A DNA stretch of 64,000 nucleotides from Brevibacillus antibioticus (GTDB lineage: Bacteria; Bacillota; Bacilli; Brevibacillales; Brevibacillaceae), in contig NZ_SZNK01000001.1 in the NCBI RefSeq assembly GCF_005217615.1, positions 4,835,001 through 4,899,000 of the forward strand. The letters run 5' to 3'. A program made the translations under genes and the position numbers. A model generated the notes under the pieces. It ran no database searches and was not told the origin of the DNA. It saw only the letters and a program-made list of their open reading frames with translations. This document shows, one piece after another, positions 43,081 to 53,529 of the stretch (position 1 is the first letter of the stretch; the number at the start of each line of letters is the position of its first letter).

Positions 43081-43111
43081 AAGGGCAACTCTTAGGAGGG
43101 GCCCTTTTTTT
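43081..43111 (+). terminator. Terminator after the M23 peptidase gene
   Basis: AAGGGC/GCCCTT, 14-base loop, T-run. Confidence 0.75.
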
Positions 43112-43264
43112 GCTGGCAGGGATTGAATGCCAAGCCCTTCTTTACAAGGCGTACATGGTGTATTGTAGAGGAATAGTAACGGTCGAAGTGGAATCCTTGA
43201 AGAGGCAGTTAAGAGGAAACAGAAGACTGTTGAACACGTATTTACAGAAAAGGGAGGGCGCAGG

Positions 43265-43975
43265 ATGGCAAAACTCCTCGTAGTTGACGATGAAAAACCG
43301 ATTGCAGATATTTTGAAATTCACGTTTGAAAAAGAAGGATATCAGGTCGTATGCGCCTATGATGGTGATGAGGCACTTGTCGTGGTCAAGGATGAGCGAC
43401 CGGATCTGATTTTATTGGATGTTATGCTACCAGGCAGAGACGGAATGGACGTATGCCGAACTGTTCGCCAGACGTATGATGTTCCGATCATCATGCTGAC
43501 TGCCAAAGACTCTGAATTGGATAAAGTACTCGGGCTGGAATTGGGAGCGGACGATTACGTGACGAAGCCATTTAGTACGCGTGAGCTGGTAGCCCGTGTA
43601 AAGGCCCATTTGCGTCGTAACCGCTCGAAAGTGGAAGAGAAGGATAGCCAGCATGTACTGCGCGTGCATGAGCTGGAAATCGATTTGCACTCGTATACCG
43701 TCGAAAAGGTGGGAGAAGCATTAGAGCTGACGCACCGTGAGTTTGAGCTGCTGGTGTACCTCGCTCGCCATCAAGGACAAGTATTGACGCGAGAGCATCT
43801 CCTGCAGTCGGTCTGGGGATTTGACTATTTTGGCGATGTGCGGACGGTAGATGTGACCATCCGTCGTTTGCGGGAAAAAATCGAGGATGATCCGAGCCAG
43901 CCGAAGTACATTATCACGCGACGTGGTTTGGGCTATACATTACGCAATCCCGGCATGGGAGGCCAGCCTGGATGA
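43265..43975 (+). CDS. walR: Response regulator WalR
   Basis: 236 residues, OmpR family. Receiver with DD at 8-9, phospho-acceptor Asp52 in LLDVMLPG and [10 protein letters not shown]; the winged helix has [15 protein letters not shown] and [14 protein letters not shown]. Master regulator of cell-wall turnover, essential in Bacillus. Overlaps walK by four bases (ATGA). Confidence 0.97.
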   Translation: MAKLLVVDDEKPIADILKFTFEKEGYQVVCAYDGDEALVVVKDERPDLILLDVMLPGRDGMDVCRTVRQTYDVPIIMLTAKDSELDKVLGLELGADDYVTKPFSTRELVARVKAHLRRNRSKVEEKDSQHVLRVHELEIDLHSYTVEKVGEALELTHREFELLVYLARHQGQVLTREHLLQSVWGFDYFGDVRTVDVTIRRLREKIEDDPSQPKYIITRRGLGYTLRNPGMGGQPG

Positions 43976-45795
43976 GGCGGCTGTTCAAGACCGTTCAATG
44001 GAAAATGGTCATCATTTACATGCTGTTGATTTTGCTTGCGATGCAATTTATTAGTGCGTATTTTGCCCGGGAAGTCGAGAGCTACTACATCAACAACTTT
44101 TCCGAGGCCTTGAACGGACAAGCTAGTTTGTTAGCGAGTTTGCTGGAAAGCGATTTGCGCCCGCATGATGGGAAGGAATCCAACACCGAACAAAACCGTC
44201 AGTACATCGACAACCTGATCAACAACCTGGTAAAAATCAATGGAGCGAATGTGCAGGTCATCGATCAGACAAGAACGGTGGTTGCGACGACGGACGACAA
44301 AAGTACAATTGGACAGCGGACCTCGCAGCCTGAAGTGACGGTTGCCTTGCTCGGGACGCGCAGTGAATCGATGCGGATCGACCCGAAGACGGGGGCGCGG
44401 GTGAAGGTGTTGGCATTACCTGTTAAGGGCGATCAGATTGTATACGGTGCGGTCTACATGATCGCTTCGATGGAAGGCACTTATGCGACGATTGGTAAAA
44501 TGAACGGCATCTTGGGGACAGGTACGATGATCGCCATGGTCATTACGGCGGTGCTCGGGGTCGTGTTGGCCCGCACTATCACCAAGCCTGTGAAGGAGAT
44601 GACCCGTCAGGCACGATTGGTTGCAGACGGGGACTTTAACAGTAGTGTACGTGTCTATAGCGATGATGAAATTGGCCAACTCGGTATGGCCTTTAACCAT
44701 ATGACCTTACGTTTGCAGGAAGCCATCTTGCAGCAAGAGGAAGAGCGTGAGAAGCTCGCAGGGATTTTGAGCAACATGACGGACGGTGTTATTGCCGCAA
44801 ACCGGAATGGACAGATCATCCTGTTTAATCGGGCCGCAGAAGATATGTTGCAGGTGACGATGGCTGACGTCCTTCTCAAGAGGCGCACCTTGTATGATCT
44901 GTTGGGTCTGCCGCCAGAGGATGAGATGTCGCTCTATGCGCAGGAAGAACCGCTTATTATTGAGATGACGCTGCCGAATAAGGAAGAAGTAATCCTGCGT
45001 GTGACGTTTACGCCCTTACAGCACGATAGCAAAAAAATGGGCGGGATCATCGCCGTCGTAGCCGATGTGACGGAGCAGCAACGACTGGAGCAGCAGCGAC
45101 GCGAATTCGTGGCGAATGTATCGCATGAGCTGCGGACACCACTGACGACCATTAAAAGCTATGTGGAAGCGCTGCTGGATGGCGCAGTGGAAGAGCCAGA
45201 GCTGTCCCAAAGGTTCTTGAAGGTTACGTCGTCGGAGACAGAGCGCATGATTCGCTTGGTAAACGATTTGTTGCAGCTATCGCGGTTTGATTCGCAGGGG
45301 GTTCGTCTGCATTGCAAGGAAGCGGACCTCAATCGATTGCTTCGCTATGCTGCCGATCGTTTCTCCATGTTCAGTGAACAACAGGAGGTTCAGCTCAGTC
45401 TTGATATGCCGAGCAAGCTTCCGCAGGTTTATATTGATTTAGATGCGATCAATCAAGTATTGGATAATCTTCTGTCCAATGCAATCAAGTATACGCCTCA
45501 AGGAGGCACCGTGGTTCTTATGGCAAAAGAGGACCACAAGCAAAAGCGGGTCCAAATCTCCATCATCGACACAGGAATCGGTATTCCCAGCCGTGATTTG
45601 AAGCGAATCTTTGAGCGCTTCTACCGCGTAGACAAGGCGCGTTCGCGCGGTCAGGGTGGAACAGGTCTGGGATTGGCAATTGCCCGCGAATTAGTACAGG
45701 CACACGGTGCAGATATCGAGATTACGAGCGAATGGAACGTGGGAACGACAGTCACGTTCTGGGTGCCATTTGCCCAAGGAGGAAAAACGGGATGA
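43972..45795 (+). CDS. walK: Sensor histidine kinase WalK
   Basis: 607 residues: membrane helix 1 (about 9-29), an outer PAS-like domain, membrane helix 2 (about 182-203), HAMP, an inner PAS domain, HisKA with [11 protein letters not shown], and HATPase with GTGLGLAIA. Senses lipid II or wall status by analogy with Bacillus and Staphylococcus. Its outer domain is of the full size (about 150 residues). Confidence 0.97.
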   Translation: MRRLFKTVQWKMVIIYMLLILLAMQFISAYFAREVESYYINNFSEALNGQASLLASLLESDLRPHDGKESNTEQNRQYIDNLINNLVKINGANVQVIDQTRTVVATTDDKSTIGQRTSQPEVTVALLGTRSESMRIDPKTGARVKVLALPVKGDQIVYGAVYMIASMEGTYATIGKMNGILGTGTMIAMVITAVLGVVLARTITKPVKEMTRQARLVADGDFNSSVRVYSDDEIGQLGMAFNHMTLRLQEAILQQEEEREKLAGILSNMTDGVIAANRNGQIILFNRAAEDMLQVTMADVLLKRRTLYDLLGLPPEDEMSLYAQEEPLIIEMTLPNKEEVILRVTFTPLQHDSKKMGGIIAVVADVTEQQRLEQQRREFVANVSHELRTPLTTIKSYVEALLDGAVEEPELSQRFLKVTSSETERMIRLVNDLLQLSRFDSQGVRLHCKEADLNRLLRYAADRFSMFSEQQEVQLSLDMPSKLPQVYIDLDAINQVLDNLLSNAIKYTPQGGTVVLMAKEDHKQKRVQISIIDTGIGIPSRDLKRIFERFYRVDKARSRGQGGTGLGLAIARELVQAHGADIEITSEWNVGTTVTFWVPFAQGGKTG

Positions 45796-47174
45796 AGCGG
45801 ATGCTAGAGCCTGCCAAGACCGTCTTACTCAATCTGCTAGTGCTAGCCAGCTTTGTTTTGACAGCGATGTTGTGGTCGAATCAGCCTAACCTTCAATTTA
45901 TTGAGCCGGCAGAGTACACGCAGTCAAAGCCAGTTCAGGAAAAACAGCTCGAACAGCTCGTTACGCCGGAATCCGTTGTTTTTCACTATGGGGAAGATCG
46001 CCACACGAAAGCATCCGCAACCGATGCTCCTTACAGTTTGATCGTACGAGAAATGTCGAAATGGATCTTCCTCGATTTTTCTCCTCTCACCATCTCCAAT
46101 GAGAAATGGGAAGATATTGCCCGGGAAAAGATGGGTTTGGAAGTGCGCTTTCGGAGCACGGTTCCCTTGTCAATTGTAGGTCGGCTGGTAACCTTTCGGG
46201 ATGAGTTTGACAACCGAATGAAAGGGATTGACCGATTATGGTTGTACTACGAGAAGGACGAGGATGTCGTCTACGCATTATTTTTGTCGACTGAGGAAGG
46301 TCGAATGATGCGTTCTCGAACATCGATCAGCCCTAAGGATTTGCGAGAATCGTATTTGGCTTCTGGTGATTTAATGCCTGAACAAATTATGAAAATCGTC
46401 AAACCAGAGCGAAGCTTCGTAGATTTGGAAGGACCTGCGCTGATGTGGAGCACGTACTATTTGCCCAAGAATCAGATGCGCATGCAGCAATTCCGCTACA
46501 GCTATGTACCGGTTACGAATGATAGATTGATCGAGTCTTACTTTATCGATCAGTCGCTCGTCAGACAGATCATGGAGCGGGACAAAACGGTTATTTTTAC
46601 AGATGGCAGCAGATCGATTCAATTGAGATCGGAGCAGCAGGCATTCACGTTTACTGATCCAGCGTACCAACAGCGGGATCAGGAGCTGTCTGATGAAGAA
46701 AAAGTGCAGAGTGCCGTTACCTTCATGAATAAGCACTTGGGCTGGCTTGATGAGTACCATTTTGAACGAATCAAGAAGAGCTACAATGAAAAAGACTTGA
46801 TCACGTTCCGCCAGTACTTGGGGGCGTATCCCTTGATCAGCGAAGGGGAGGCCAAGCATATCGATACCATCCAAATGACTTCAGAGGCAGGCCAGATTGT
46901 GACGATGAGCCGATCGCTGCTGGATTTGGACAAATATATCGATAACAAAGAGTGGACGGTTATGTCTGGTCCGGAGCTGTATCAATATATCCGCGACAAA
47001 AAGCTGGCGGATACAGAAAAAGTCACCAACGCTTATTTGGCTTACCATACCAAAGTAGGCGAAGGATACGTGGATCTGATGCCAATCTGGGTTGTGGAAT
47101 TGGCGAATCAGGCGAGCCTGTATATTTCTGCGCACACCAAGCAGGGAGGAGGGAAGGCGCATGGATTGGAGTAG
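45792..47174 (+). CDS. walH: WalK regulator WalH (YycH)
   Basis: 460 residues, one N-terminal membrane helix (LLNLLVLASFVLTAMLW) and a large outer part. With WalI it restrains WalK in Bacillus. Overlaps the walK stop by four bases, so ATG 45792 is the natural start; the open frame runs on upstream within walK. Confidence 0.93.
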   Translation: MKRMLEPAKTVLLNLLVLASFVLTAMLWSNQPNLQFIEPAEYTQSKPVQEKQLEQLVTPESVVFHYGEDRHTKASATDAPYSLIVREMSKWIFLDFSPLTISNEKWEDIAREKMGLEVRFRSTVPLSIVGRLVTFRDEFDNRMKGIDRLWLYYEKDEDVVYALFLSTEEGRMMRSRTSISPKDLRESYLASGDLMPEQIMKIVKPERSFVDLEGPALMWSTYYLPKNQMRMQQFRYSYVPVTNDRLIESYFIDQSLVRQIMERDKTVIFTDGSRSIQLRSEQQAFTFTDPAYQQRDQELSDEEKVQSAVTFMNKHLGWLDEYHFERIKKSYNEKDLITFRQYLGAYPLISEGEAKHIDTIQMTSEAGQIVTMSRSLLDLDKYIDNKEWTVMSGPELYQYIRDKKLADTEKVTNAYLAYHTKVGEGYVDLMPIWVVELANQASLYISAHTKQGGGKAHGLE

Positions 47175-47934
47175 GACCAAGACGATTCTGATCTGGGCCT
47201 TTCTTCTCCTCGATTTGTTTCTCTTGTATCAGGTGTATGTGACGCGCATTAGCCTGTGGAATGACAAGGAAGTCGCGCAGAGCGAGAAATGGAATACAGA
47301 GCTGTACTTGAATCAGCAAAATATCACATTGGATACAGAAGTGCCGCAGGATACACCGGAAATGTCCAATTTGGATGCGGAGTATATCGGAATTAATCCG
47401 ATTTCCTTGCATGAGATATCAGGACTTCAGGCGACGGTAGAAAAGATGGCGCTGGCTGCTAAGCTGGACCCACCGATGCAGATTCGTGGTCAACTGAATC
47501 CGCAGGAGCTCTTGCGTCAAATTGGTCCGAGGCTGATTTATTCCGATCAATACGTAGCCGATCCGTATCAATCGAATCAAGCGCGGCTCTTGTATTGGCA
47601 GGTCTATGATAAAATGCCAGTATTCGTCGCCCCGTTGGAAATGTATTTGGACAACGGAACGATACTTGGTTACAGGCAGACCTTCTTCCACCTTCGCAAG
47701 CAGCAGGGGGAACGACAGGTGATCTCTGGTTATGCGGCACTACGCTCTCTGGTGGACAAGCAAATCATTTCACAAGGAGAACGGATTGAGAATGTGAGCC
47801 TGGGTTATTACGGTTCTTACGATGCGGATATTCAGACGCTGGTACCTGTTTGGCGTGTGGTTCATGATGGCAAATGGCATTTTGTCAACGCGATTACAGG
47901 AGCGCTGGAGCGTCCGATGGTCACGCAGCGCTGA
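47161..47934 (+). CDS. walI: WalK regulator WalI (YycI)
   Basis: 257 residues with an N-terminal membrane helix (TILIWAFLLLDLFLLYQVY) and an outer domain. ATG 47161 lies in the last codons of walH behind GGGAGGAGGG. Acts with WalH on the transmembrane part of WalK. Confidence 0.93.
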   Translation: MDWSRTKTILIWAFLLLDLFLLYQVYVTRISLWNDKEVAQSEKWNTELYLNQQNITLDTEVPQDTPEMSNLDAEYIGINPISLHEISGLQATVEKMALAAKLDPPMQIRGQLNPQELLRQIGPRLIYSDQYVADPYQSNQARLLYWQVYDKMPVFVAPLEMYLDNGTILGYRQTFFHLRKQQGERQVISGYAALRSLVDKQIISQGERIENVSLGYYGSYDADIQTLVPVWRVVHDGKWHFVNAITGALERPMVTQR

Positions 47935-47977
47935 ATAGATAGACTACCTGGGAAAGATACGGGAAGAGGGATGTTCG

Positions 47978-48766
47978 GTGAGATTTAGTGTGTTGGCAAG
48001 CGGGAGTACGGGCAACGCCATTTACGTGGCGACAGACCGTGTTTCCGTATTGATCGATGTAGGCATTACAGGAAAGCAGGCAGAAGCGGCACTGGAGACC
48101 ATTGGCGTCAATCCAGCCGATCTGAGCGCGATTCTCGTCACCCACGAGCACGTTGACCATATTAAAGGAGTCGGCGTCATGGCTCGACGATATGGATTGC
48201 CGATTTACGCCAATGAAAAGACATGGTCGGAGCTGGATGGGCAAATCGGGACGATCAAGGAAGATCAGCGACGCTTCTTTTCTGTAGGGGAAAAGAAAGA
48301 GTTGGAGGACTTGGGCATCGAGTCATTCGGAATCTCACACGATGCCGCCGAGCCGATGGGCTTCTGTTTTTATGATGGCAAGAAAAAGCTCAGTGTCGCG
48401 ACAGATTTGGGGTATGTCAGTGATCGGATCAAGGAGACGATTCGTGGAGCAGATGCGTATGTGTTCGAGTCCAATCATGACGTTGAGCTGTTGCGCATGT
48501 CCCAGTATCCTTGGAGCATCAAGCGACGTATCTTGAGTGATGTCGGGCACTTGTCCAATGAAGCGGCGGGCGATGCTTTGCTCGATTGTCTGACGGGTGG
48601 GGCAGAACGTGTGTACCTTGCCCACTTGAGTAAGGAAAACAACATGATTGATTTGGCCCGACTGACGGTCAAAAACATCTTGGAGGAGCGGGGGCTGTCT
48701 GTTGGTAACGATGTGCATCTGCGCGATACGTACCCGGATCGACCTACCAAGCTGGAAGAGTTATAA
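47978..48766 (+). CDS. walJ: Metallo-beta-lactamase-fold hydrolase WalJ (YycJ)
   Basis: 262 residues, beta-lactamase fold with the HxHxDH-type motif VTHEHVDHIKG and a downstream ligand DVGHLSN. Probably an exonuclease of the WalJ type. It ends the wal operon; its stop overlaps the end of a convergent small gene. Confidence 0.95.
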   Translation: MRFSVLASGSTGNAIYVATDRVSVLIDVGITGKQAEAALETIGVNPADLSAILVTHEHVDHIKGVGVMARRYGLPIYANEKTWSELDGQIGTIKEDQRRFFSVGEKKELEDLGIESFGISHDAAEPMGFCFYDGKKKLSVATDLGYVSDRIKETIRGADAYVFESNHDVELLRMSQYPWSIKRRILSDVGHLSNEAAGDALLDCLTGGAERVYLAHLSKENNMIDLARLTVKNILEERGLSVGNDVHLRDTYPDRPTKLEEL

Positions 48767-48997
48767 GATCGGTTTGATCCCTGCTTGACGACTGGCGATG
48801 CGCTCTGTGAGCTTTGCATACGTATCGATATGGAAAGTTAATTGTGTATCGAGCTCATTCACTTTGGCAGTCAGCTCGTCATGTGTCACCAGTCCTTTGG
48901 CTACGAGCAGCTCGATTAGGGCATGCAGGACAAGCGTATGGTGGTAGTCTACTTCCTGAAGGTCAGCCAGCTTGGCGATGAGGTGGACTTCTTTCAA
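48761..48997 (-). CDS. Small hypothetical protein antisense to the wal 3' end
   Basis: 78 residues with two helix-rich parts: HHTLVLHALIELLVAKGLVTHDEL, then QLTFHIDTYAKLTERIAS. The LVLHALIELLVAKGLVT stretch resembles the nitrile-hydratase beta / bacillithiol-type helix, but I cannot assign a family. TTG 48997 has AAAGGA 9 bases upstream; a TTG three codons earlier is too close. Its stop meets the walJ stop. Confidence 0.6.
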   Translation of the reverse strand: MKEVHLIAKLADLQEVDYHHTLVLHALIELLVAKGLVTHDELTAKVNELDTQLTFHIDTYAKLTERIASRQAGIKPIL

Positions 48998-49056
48998 GTC
49001 TATCAATCCTTTCTATTTGGTTTGGCAGGAAAAAGCTTTTAATCTATCATATCCGT

Positions 49057-49087
49057 GCTCTCGGAGAAATATTCCGGGAGCTTTTTT
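49057..49087 (+). terminator. Terminator downstream of the wal operon
   Basis: GCTCTCGGA/TCCGGGAGC with a 7-base loop and T6. It lies beyond the antisense small gene, so a wal transcript ending here would cover that gene in antisense. Confidence 0.8.
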
Positions 49088-49278
49088 GTATTCCACAACC
49101 TTTCCATAATTCTCACGCCATTTTGCCGAAAGCGGGTCGTATACTAAGGGTGTCAAAAGGAACAGACATCAACGGAATCAACCATGCAAACCAAATACGG
49201 CGCATGTCATTGTGTATACGAGCATGAAAAACCTGCAAAGCTAGTAATGGTAGAAGATAGAAAGGAGAGGTATGAATC

Positions 49279-50511
49279 ATGGGTTTCTATGATGATTTAA
49301 CTCACGTGGAGCGAAAAAAACAACGCGGTTCTAACATTGGACGTATGGTCGTGACGTCGGTAACGTCCGCGGTAATTGGGGGGATGGTCGTCCTGCTCAC
49401 GCTGCCGACTCTCTCCAATGCGGGATATATTAATATGGTTGAGCCTGGAACAGAAAATGCGATAAGCAGCAATGCCTCGTCGTCTAACTTGTTTGCCAAG
49501 CCAGTATCTGTAAGTGTAGGCTCGGGTACAGTAGAGGCGGTGAAACAAGTAGAAAATGCGATTGTCGGTGTAATCAACATCGGTCAGCGCAGAAACAGTT
49601 GGATGCAGAACTCGATGGATGTAGAGCAGGGCCAAGGCTCTGGTGTCATCTTTCAGAAAAAAGGCGGAAAAGCCTACATCGTTACGAACTATCACGTAAT
49701 CGATAAGGCGCAAAAGCTGGAAGTCGCCCTGCCAACAGGGGAAAAAGTATCGGCGAAAGTAGTCGGCGCCGATGGTTACGCCGATCTGGCTGTACTAGAA
49801 ATCGACGCCTCCAAGGTTACGGACGTTGCTGAGTTTGGGGATTCTTCTACCTTACAGGTGGGCGAACCCGCCATTGCCATCGGGAACCCATTGGGTATGC
49901 AGTTCTCCCGGACCGTTACACAAGGCATCATCAGTTCCAAAGAACGCTCCATGCCAATGGACTTTAACGAAGATGGCCAGGACGACTGGGAGCTGGACGT
50001 CATTCAAACAGACGCAGCGATCAACCCTGGTAACAGCGGTGGTGCCCTCGTAAACATCGAGGGTCAGGTCATCGGGATTAACACCTTGAAAATTTCCAAA
50101 GCAGGTGTCGAAGGGTTAGGTTTTGCCCTCCCGATCAATGATGTCAAAGTGATCGTGGACCAGCTGATGGCAAAAGGCACGCTTCAACGTTCTTACCTCG
50201 GTGTGCAGCCACTCGACTTGGCCAATGTGCCGCGCTACGAATGGAAAGAAACCTTGAATCTGCCTGACAATGTGAATACTGGCGTTGTCGTCCAAACGGA
50301 AGTGGGCAAATTCTCTCCTGCGGGTCAAGCGGGCTTGAGACAATTCGACGTCATTGTCAAGCTGGATGACAAGAATATTTCCACCAGCGCTCAGCTGCGG
50401 AAGTATTTGACGATGAACAAAAAGCCAGGCGATACGATGGACGTTACGTACTATCGTGATGGTATCCAGAAGACTGCCAAAGTGAAGCTGACCGCTCCGC
50501 CACAGCAGTAA
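49279..50511 (+). CDS. htrA: HtrA-like serine protease with PDZ domain
   Basis: 410 residues. A membrane anchor (residues 23-42) puts the protease outside. The trypsin-like triad is His139 (TNYHVID), Asp169 (YADLAVL) and Ser253 (NPGNSGGAL); a single PDZ domain follows from about 300. Degrades misfolded exported proteins. As in B. subtilis (YyxA/HtrC) it follows the wal operon. ATG follows AAAGGAGAGG. Confidence 0.96.
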   Translation: MGFYDDLTHVERKKQRGSNIGRMVVTSVTSAVIGGMVVLLTLPTLSNAGYINMVEPGTENAISSNASSSNLFAKPVSVSVGSGTVEAVKQVENAIVGVINIGQRRNSWMQNSMDVEQGQGSGVIFQKKGGKAYIVTNYHVIDKAQKLEVALPTGEKVSAKVVGADGYADLAVLEIDASKVTDVAEFGDSSTLQVGEPAIAIGNPLGMQFSRTVTQGIISSKERSMPMDFNEDGQDDWELDVIQTDAAINPGNSGGALVNIEGQVIGINTLKISKAGVEGLGFALPINDVKVIVDQLMAKGTLQRSYLGVQPLDLANVPRYEWKETLNLPDNVNTGVVVQTEVGKFSPAGQAGLRQFDVIVKLDDKNISTSAQLRKYLTMNKKPGDTMDVTYYRDGIQKTAKVKLTAPPQQ

Positions 50512-50660
50512 AAAGCACTGACCAGGCCTTTTTGTGGGCAGGCATGTGAAGGAAACAAACTTCTTTTATGGGCAATTCCGGGATGTATTTTATCCCGTTT
50601 GCATATATGCAGTTTCTGAAGTTCCCCCCTCTATCTATTTTTAAATAGATCCCTTCTTAA

Positions 50661-50694
50661 GAGCGTCGAGCTGATACGGCGCTCTCTTTTTTTG
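50661..50694 (+). terminator. Terminator downstream of htrA
   Basis: GAGCG(T)CG pairs with CG(G)CGCTC, followed by TCTTTTTTTT. About 150 bases after htrA. Confidence 0.75.
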
Positions 50695-50715
50695 TTAGAC
50701 GGGCTTTCGGTGGAG

Positions 50716-51051
50716 GAGAGAAAAAAGAAGAAAACGCTCAAGTTCTTGGGCTATCTGCTGGGAGGCGGTTCTGCCCAGCTCCATAAAAAAACTCCTATAC
50801 GAAGCTAATTCACGGAGGAGCGACCGCGTTTTAGAGGAAAGTTTTTATGCGTTTCAGAAAGTTTAAGCATAACAGCATGTTCACAATGAAGTAGTTAAAC
50901 TTTCCTACACGGTGGAAAAAGGGAAACCCGCGTCCAAAGTCGTTCAGCTACGTAGTGTCTCAGAGGTGGACGCTAAAGGCAGGTTTCCCTTTTTCCATTG
51001 CGCTTCGGATGGTATCCCAAAGACTTTCGCCGTTTTCTTCTTTTTTCTCTC
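50716..51051. repeat. 336-bp nested inverted-repeat element
   Basis: Perfect 21-bp terminal inverted repeats (50716-50736 and 51031-51051) enclose a series of further inverted repeats: GCTGGG/CCCAGC near 50760, a 10-bp pair at 50835-50844/50897-50906 around TTATGC/GCATAA, and a 16-bp perfect pair at 50913-50928/50982-50997 with an inner 7-bp pair (50930-50936/50967-50973). No ORF of note. It could be a MITE-like element or a large structured RNA. Confidence 0.8.
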
Positions 51052-51190
51052 TACAGCTTTCATTGTCCGTCGAGGTTTTTAAAATAAAAGCTATAAAATA
51101 TAAAGGCTTATGATTGCAAACTCATCGATGTCTTTTTGGTGGATTCATTTGTTTTGTGGCGGTTCTGGGGTAGAATAGGAAGCGACATTA

Positions 51191-51457
51191 ATGAACGGAA
51201 AAGAGGCATTGGATATGGACATGAAGATGAAAAGCTTGCAAATAGAAGGCAAAGAAGTTGAGCTGTTGGCGGAATATCCGGTGCGGTTTGCTTGCATGGA
51301 GCATTTGGAGCAGGAGTTGGATGATTACGTAAATGATTTTGAGGCGGCGCCGGATACGTATGCGGCACAGGCGATTGAGGGCGATGGAGTAGACAAGCGT
51401 TGCCGGGAATGTGGAGAGCCTGCGCAGATTGCGCTTTTGAAAGAGAAGGGAATGTAG
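51191..51457 (+). CDS. CxxH/CxxC protein
   Basis: 88 residues. CMEHLEQELDDYVNDFEAAPD and later KRCRECGEPA give the CxxH and CxxC pairs of a small putative zinc-binding family found next to rlmH in Bacilli. Relatives begin close to the first cysteine, so the 33 residues ahead of it may be an extension or the true start may be later. Ends four bases before rlmH. Confidence 0.82.
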   Translation: MNGKEALDMDMKMKSLQIEGKEVELLAEYPVRFACMEHLEQELDDYVNDFEAAPDTYAAQAIEGDGVDKRCRECGEPAQIALLKEKGM

Positions 51458-51460
51458 GGC

Positions 51461-51940
51461 ATGCAGATTTCGATTATTACAGTAGGGAAGCTGAAGGAGA
51501 AATATTTGCGTGAGGGCATTGATGAGTATAGCAAGCGTCTGTCTGCTTACTGCAAGCTGCAAGTGATCGAGGTCAATGATGAAAAGGCGCCGGAAGAGAT
51601 GAGCGCGGCGGAGATGGAGCAGGTGAAGCGCAAGGAAGGCGAGCGCATCCTGGCGCAGATCAAGCAGGATCAGTATGTGATTGCGCTGGCGATTGATGGG
51701 CAAATGTGGTCGTCGGAGAAGCTGTCTGCGGAGATGGACAAGCTGGCTTTGCATGGGCGCAGTCAGGTGGCGTTTGTGATTGGCGGGTCGTTGGGGTTGG
51801 CCGATCAGGTGTTGAAGCGGGCGGATGCGTTGCTGTCGTTTTCGAAGATGACGTTTCCGCATCAGTTGGTGAGGTTGGTGCTGCTGGAGCAGGTTTATCG
51901 GGCGTTTCGGATTAGTCGGGGGGAGCCGTACCACAAGTAA
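51461..51940 (+). CDS. rlmH: 23S rRNA (pseudouridine1915-N3)-methyltransferase RlmH
   Basis: 159 residues, SPOUT fold: start [19 protein letters not shown], knot block FVIGGSLGL, end [10 protein letters not shown]. The C-terminal residues bind the ribosome and are coded by the sequence that serves as attachment site here, the same as for SCC elements in staphylococci (where the gene is orfX). Coding GC is high at the 3' end (third positions mostly G or C) and drops at once after the stop. Confidence 0.97.
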
Positions 51941-51946
51941 CGGCAA
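51920..51946 (+). repeat. attL-like repeat at the rlmH 3' end
   Basis: 27 bases covering the last RlmH codons (GEPYHK, stop) plus CGGCAA. A copy with four changes, all at third codon positions, lies at 58747-58773. Confidence 0.85.
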
Positions 51947-52218
51947 CGGTCGTATCCATTAGATATTTAGGTTGCGCATAGCTTAACAATTCAGGGGAGC
52001 ACAACAGTGAAGCTTCCGTTCAGGAAGGTTAGAAAAGGCAAAGTGTATAATGGATGACTTTAGTACTATTTGTTAGAATAGTATAAATAGGGTATAGCTT
52101 TGAAGATCTAATTACGATAGAAAAATGTTCGGCTTAATTTAAATAGTACGAGAATATAAATATATTTATGGAAGTACTTCGAGGGCTAAAAGTAAGCACA
52201 ATGGGAAGAGGAGATTCT

Positions 52219-53529
52219 ATGAGTATTTATTTGGAAAATCTGCGGCAAGATTACCAAGATGGTAAAGTGATACCATTCATTGGAGCAGGATTGTCAGTTC
52301 CTTTTAATATCCCTTCTTGGGGAGATTTGATTAGAAGTTTAGCAGAGAAATATGCAGTTGGTGATCTAGAATTTGTAAAAAAAGCAGTTGAGGTAGATTT
52401 AAACCGCCATAATTATTGGGGTGCTATTGATGCTTTAAAAAATTATACTACGGTAGTAGAAGAAGATATACAAGAGGAAATTTCTAATTTAATACAAAAA
52501 AGACAGATCAAACTTGAAGATGATGCTCTACATAACTATTCGGATCTAGGCAAAATGGGCTTCAAGTTTTGTTTAACAACAAATTATGAACATCTTCTAC
52601 ACCAGTATATGAAGTTTGAAATTCAACCTATTTTGCTAAAAGATGTTCTATTCAATACTCAAGATATGTTGGATCAAAAAAGAGTATGTCATTTGCATGG
52701 TACAATCTCCAATTATGGTACGATCGTTATTAGCAGGGAGAGCTATCAAGAATTATACCGTAATAAAAAGTACGATGATTTACTAAAGCTTGTAACAGGC
52801 AATAGAAAACTACTTTTCATGGGATTCTCATTCGATGATCAATTTATTAGTACTTTAATCAAAGAACACAAGGAATCGTTTAACGGAAAACATTACATCC
52901 TTTTGGCTAATCCTACCGATGCAAAAATAAAAGAACTGCGGTCAGAATATGGTTTGCTGACCATTCCTTACAAAACTGAAAATTCTTCGCATACAGCTGA
53001 AATAAGAAAAATTCTTAATAAAATAGCTGAACCGTTGATAACGCATGAAGTAGAAAATCCGATGAATGGTAATACTCCATCAGCTACTTCAATTATAATT
53101 GGAGCTGGGTTGGGGAATCTAAAAAAGAATGTATCAGGGAACTTATTCTACAGAAAATTAAAATTAGAGAATATAGATGAATCGATGATTGAACTTAGCT
53201 CGGCATTTTATGTAGCATCTGAGGAGTATATTCGTGAGTTGCAAAAGACGGGTATAGCACTAAATGTTATTGAAGCAATGTTAGCGAAAGTGTTTATCAA
53301 GTATAAGGAAAGGTATGTTGATACGTACAAAAGATACGGTAAAAGTGAACAGTTTTTATTGGCAGTTCATAATAGTTTGGCGGAGCTCGACTTTGGTAGA
53401 CATGCTTTATTGCTTAAAGGTAATAAGTCTGATGAAAATGAAAACAGAGGTTTAATCCATCTTTTGGCCGATGATGAAGATATTGACGTGTGGTGGGGAG
53501 AGGAGCGATTAGGCAGTGACTCAAAATAG
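52219..53529 (+). CDS. SIR2-domain protein, effector of an ABC-three-component-like system
   Basis: 436 residues. The SIR2 Rossmann core shows FIGAGLS (20-26), TTN (120-122), the catalytic histidine in CHLHG (His160) and GFSFDD (202-207), so an active NAD-cleaving site is plausible. Residues 290-436 form a second, unassigned domain that may bind the partners, as the effector C-terminal domain does in ABC-3C systems. ATG 52219 follows AGAGGAGA. It overlaps the next gene by 14 bases. Confidence 0.85.
   Translation: MSIYLENLRQDYQDGKVIPFIGAGLSVPFNIPSWGDLIRSLAEKYAVGDLEFVKKAVEVDLNRHNYWGAIDALKNYTTVVEEDIQEEISNLIQKRQIKLEDDALHNYSDLGKMGFKFCLTTNYEHLLHQYMKFEIQPILLKDVLFNTQDMLDQKRVCHLHGTISNYGTIVISRESYQELYRNKKYDDLLKLVTGNRKLLFMGFSFDDQFISTLIKEHKESFNGKHYILLANPTDAKIKELRSEYGLLTIPYKTENSSHTAEIRKILNKIAEPLITHEVENPMNGNTPSATSIIIGAGLGNLKKNVSGNLFYRKLKLENIDESMIELSSAFYVASEEYIRELQKTGIALNVIEAMLAKVFIKYKERYVDTYKRYGKSEQFLLAVHNSLAELDFGRHALLLKGNKSDENENRGLIHLLADDEDIDVWWGEERLGSDSK

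Noticed and set aside
50716..51051. RNase P RNA, tmRNA or 6S RNA as identity of the nested repeat
   Set aside because: None of the conserved cores I know for these RNAs is present.
51188..51946. 252-codon arginine- and leucine-rich frame on the minus strand
   Set aside because: Antisense to the CxxH/CxxC gene and rlmH; composition is that of a complement frame.
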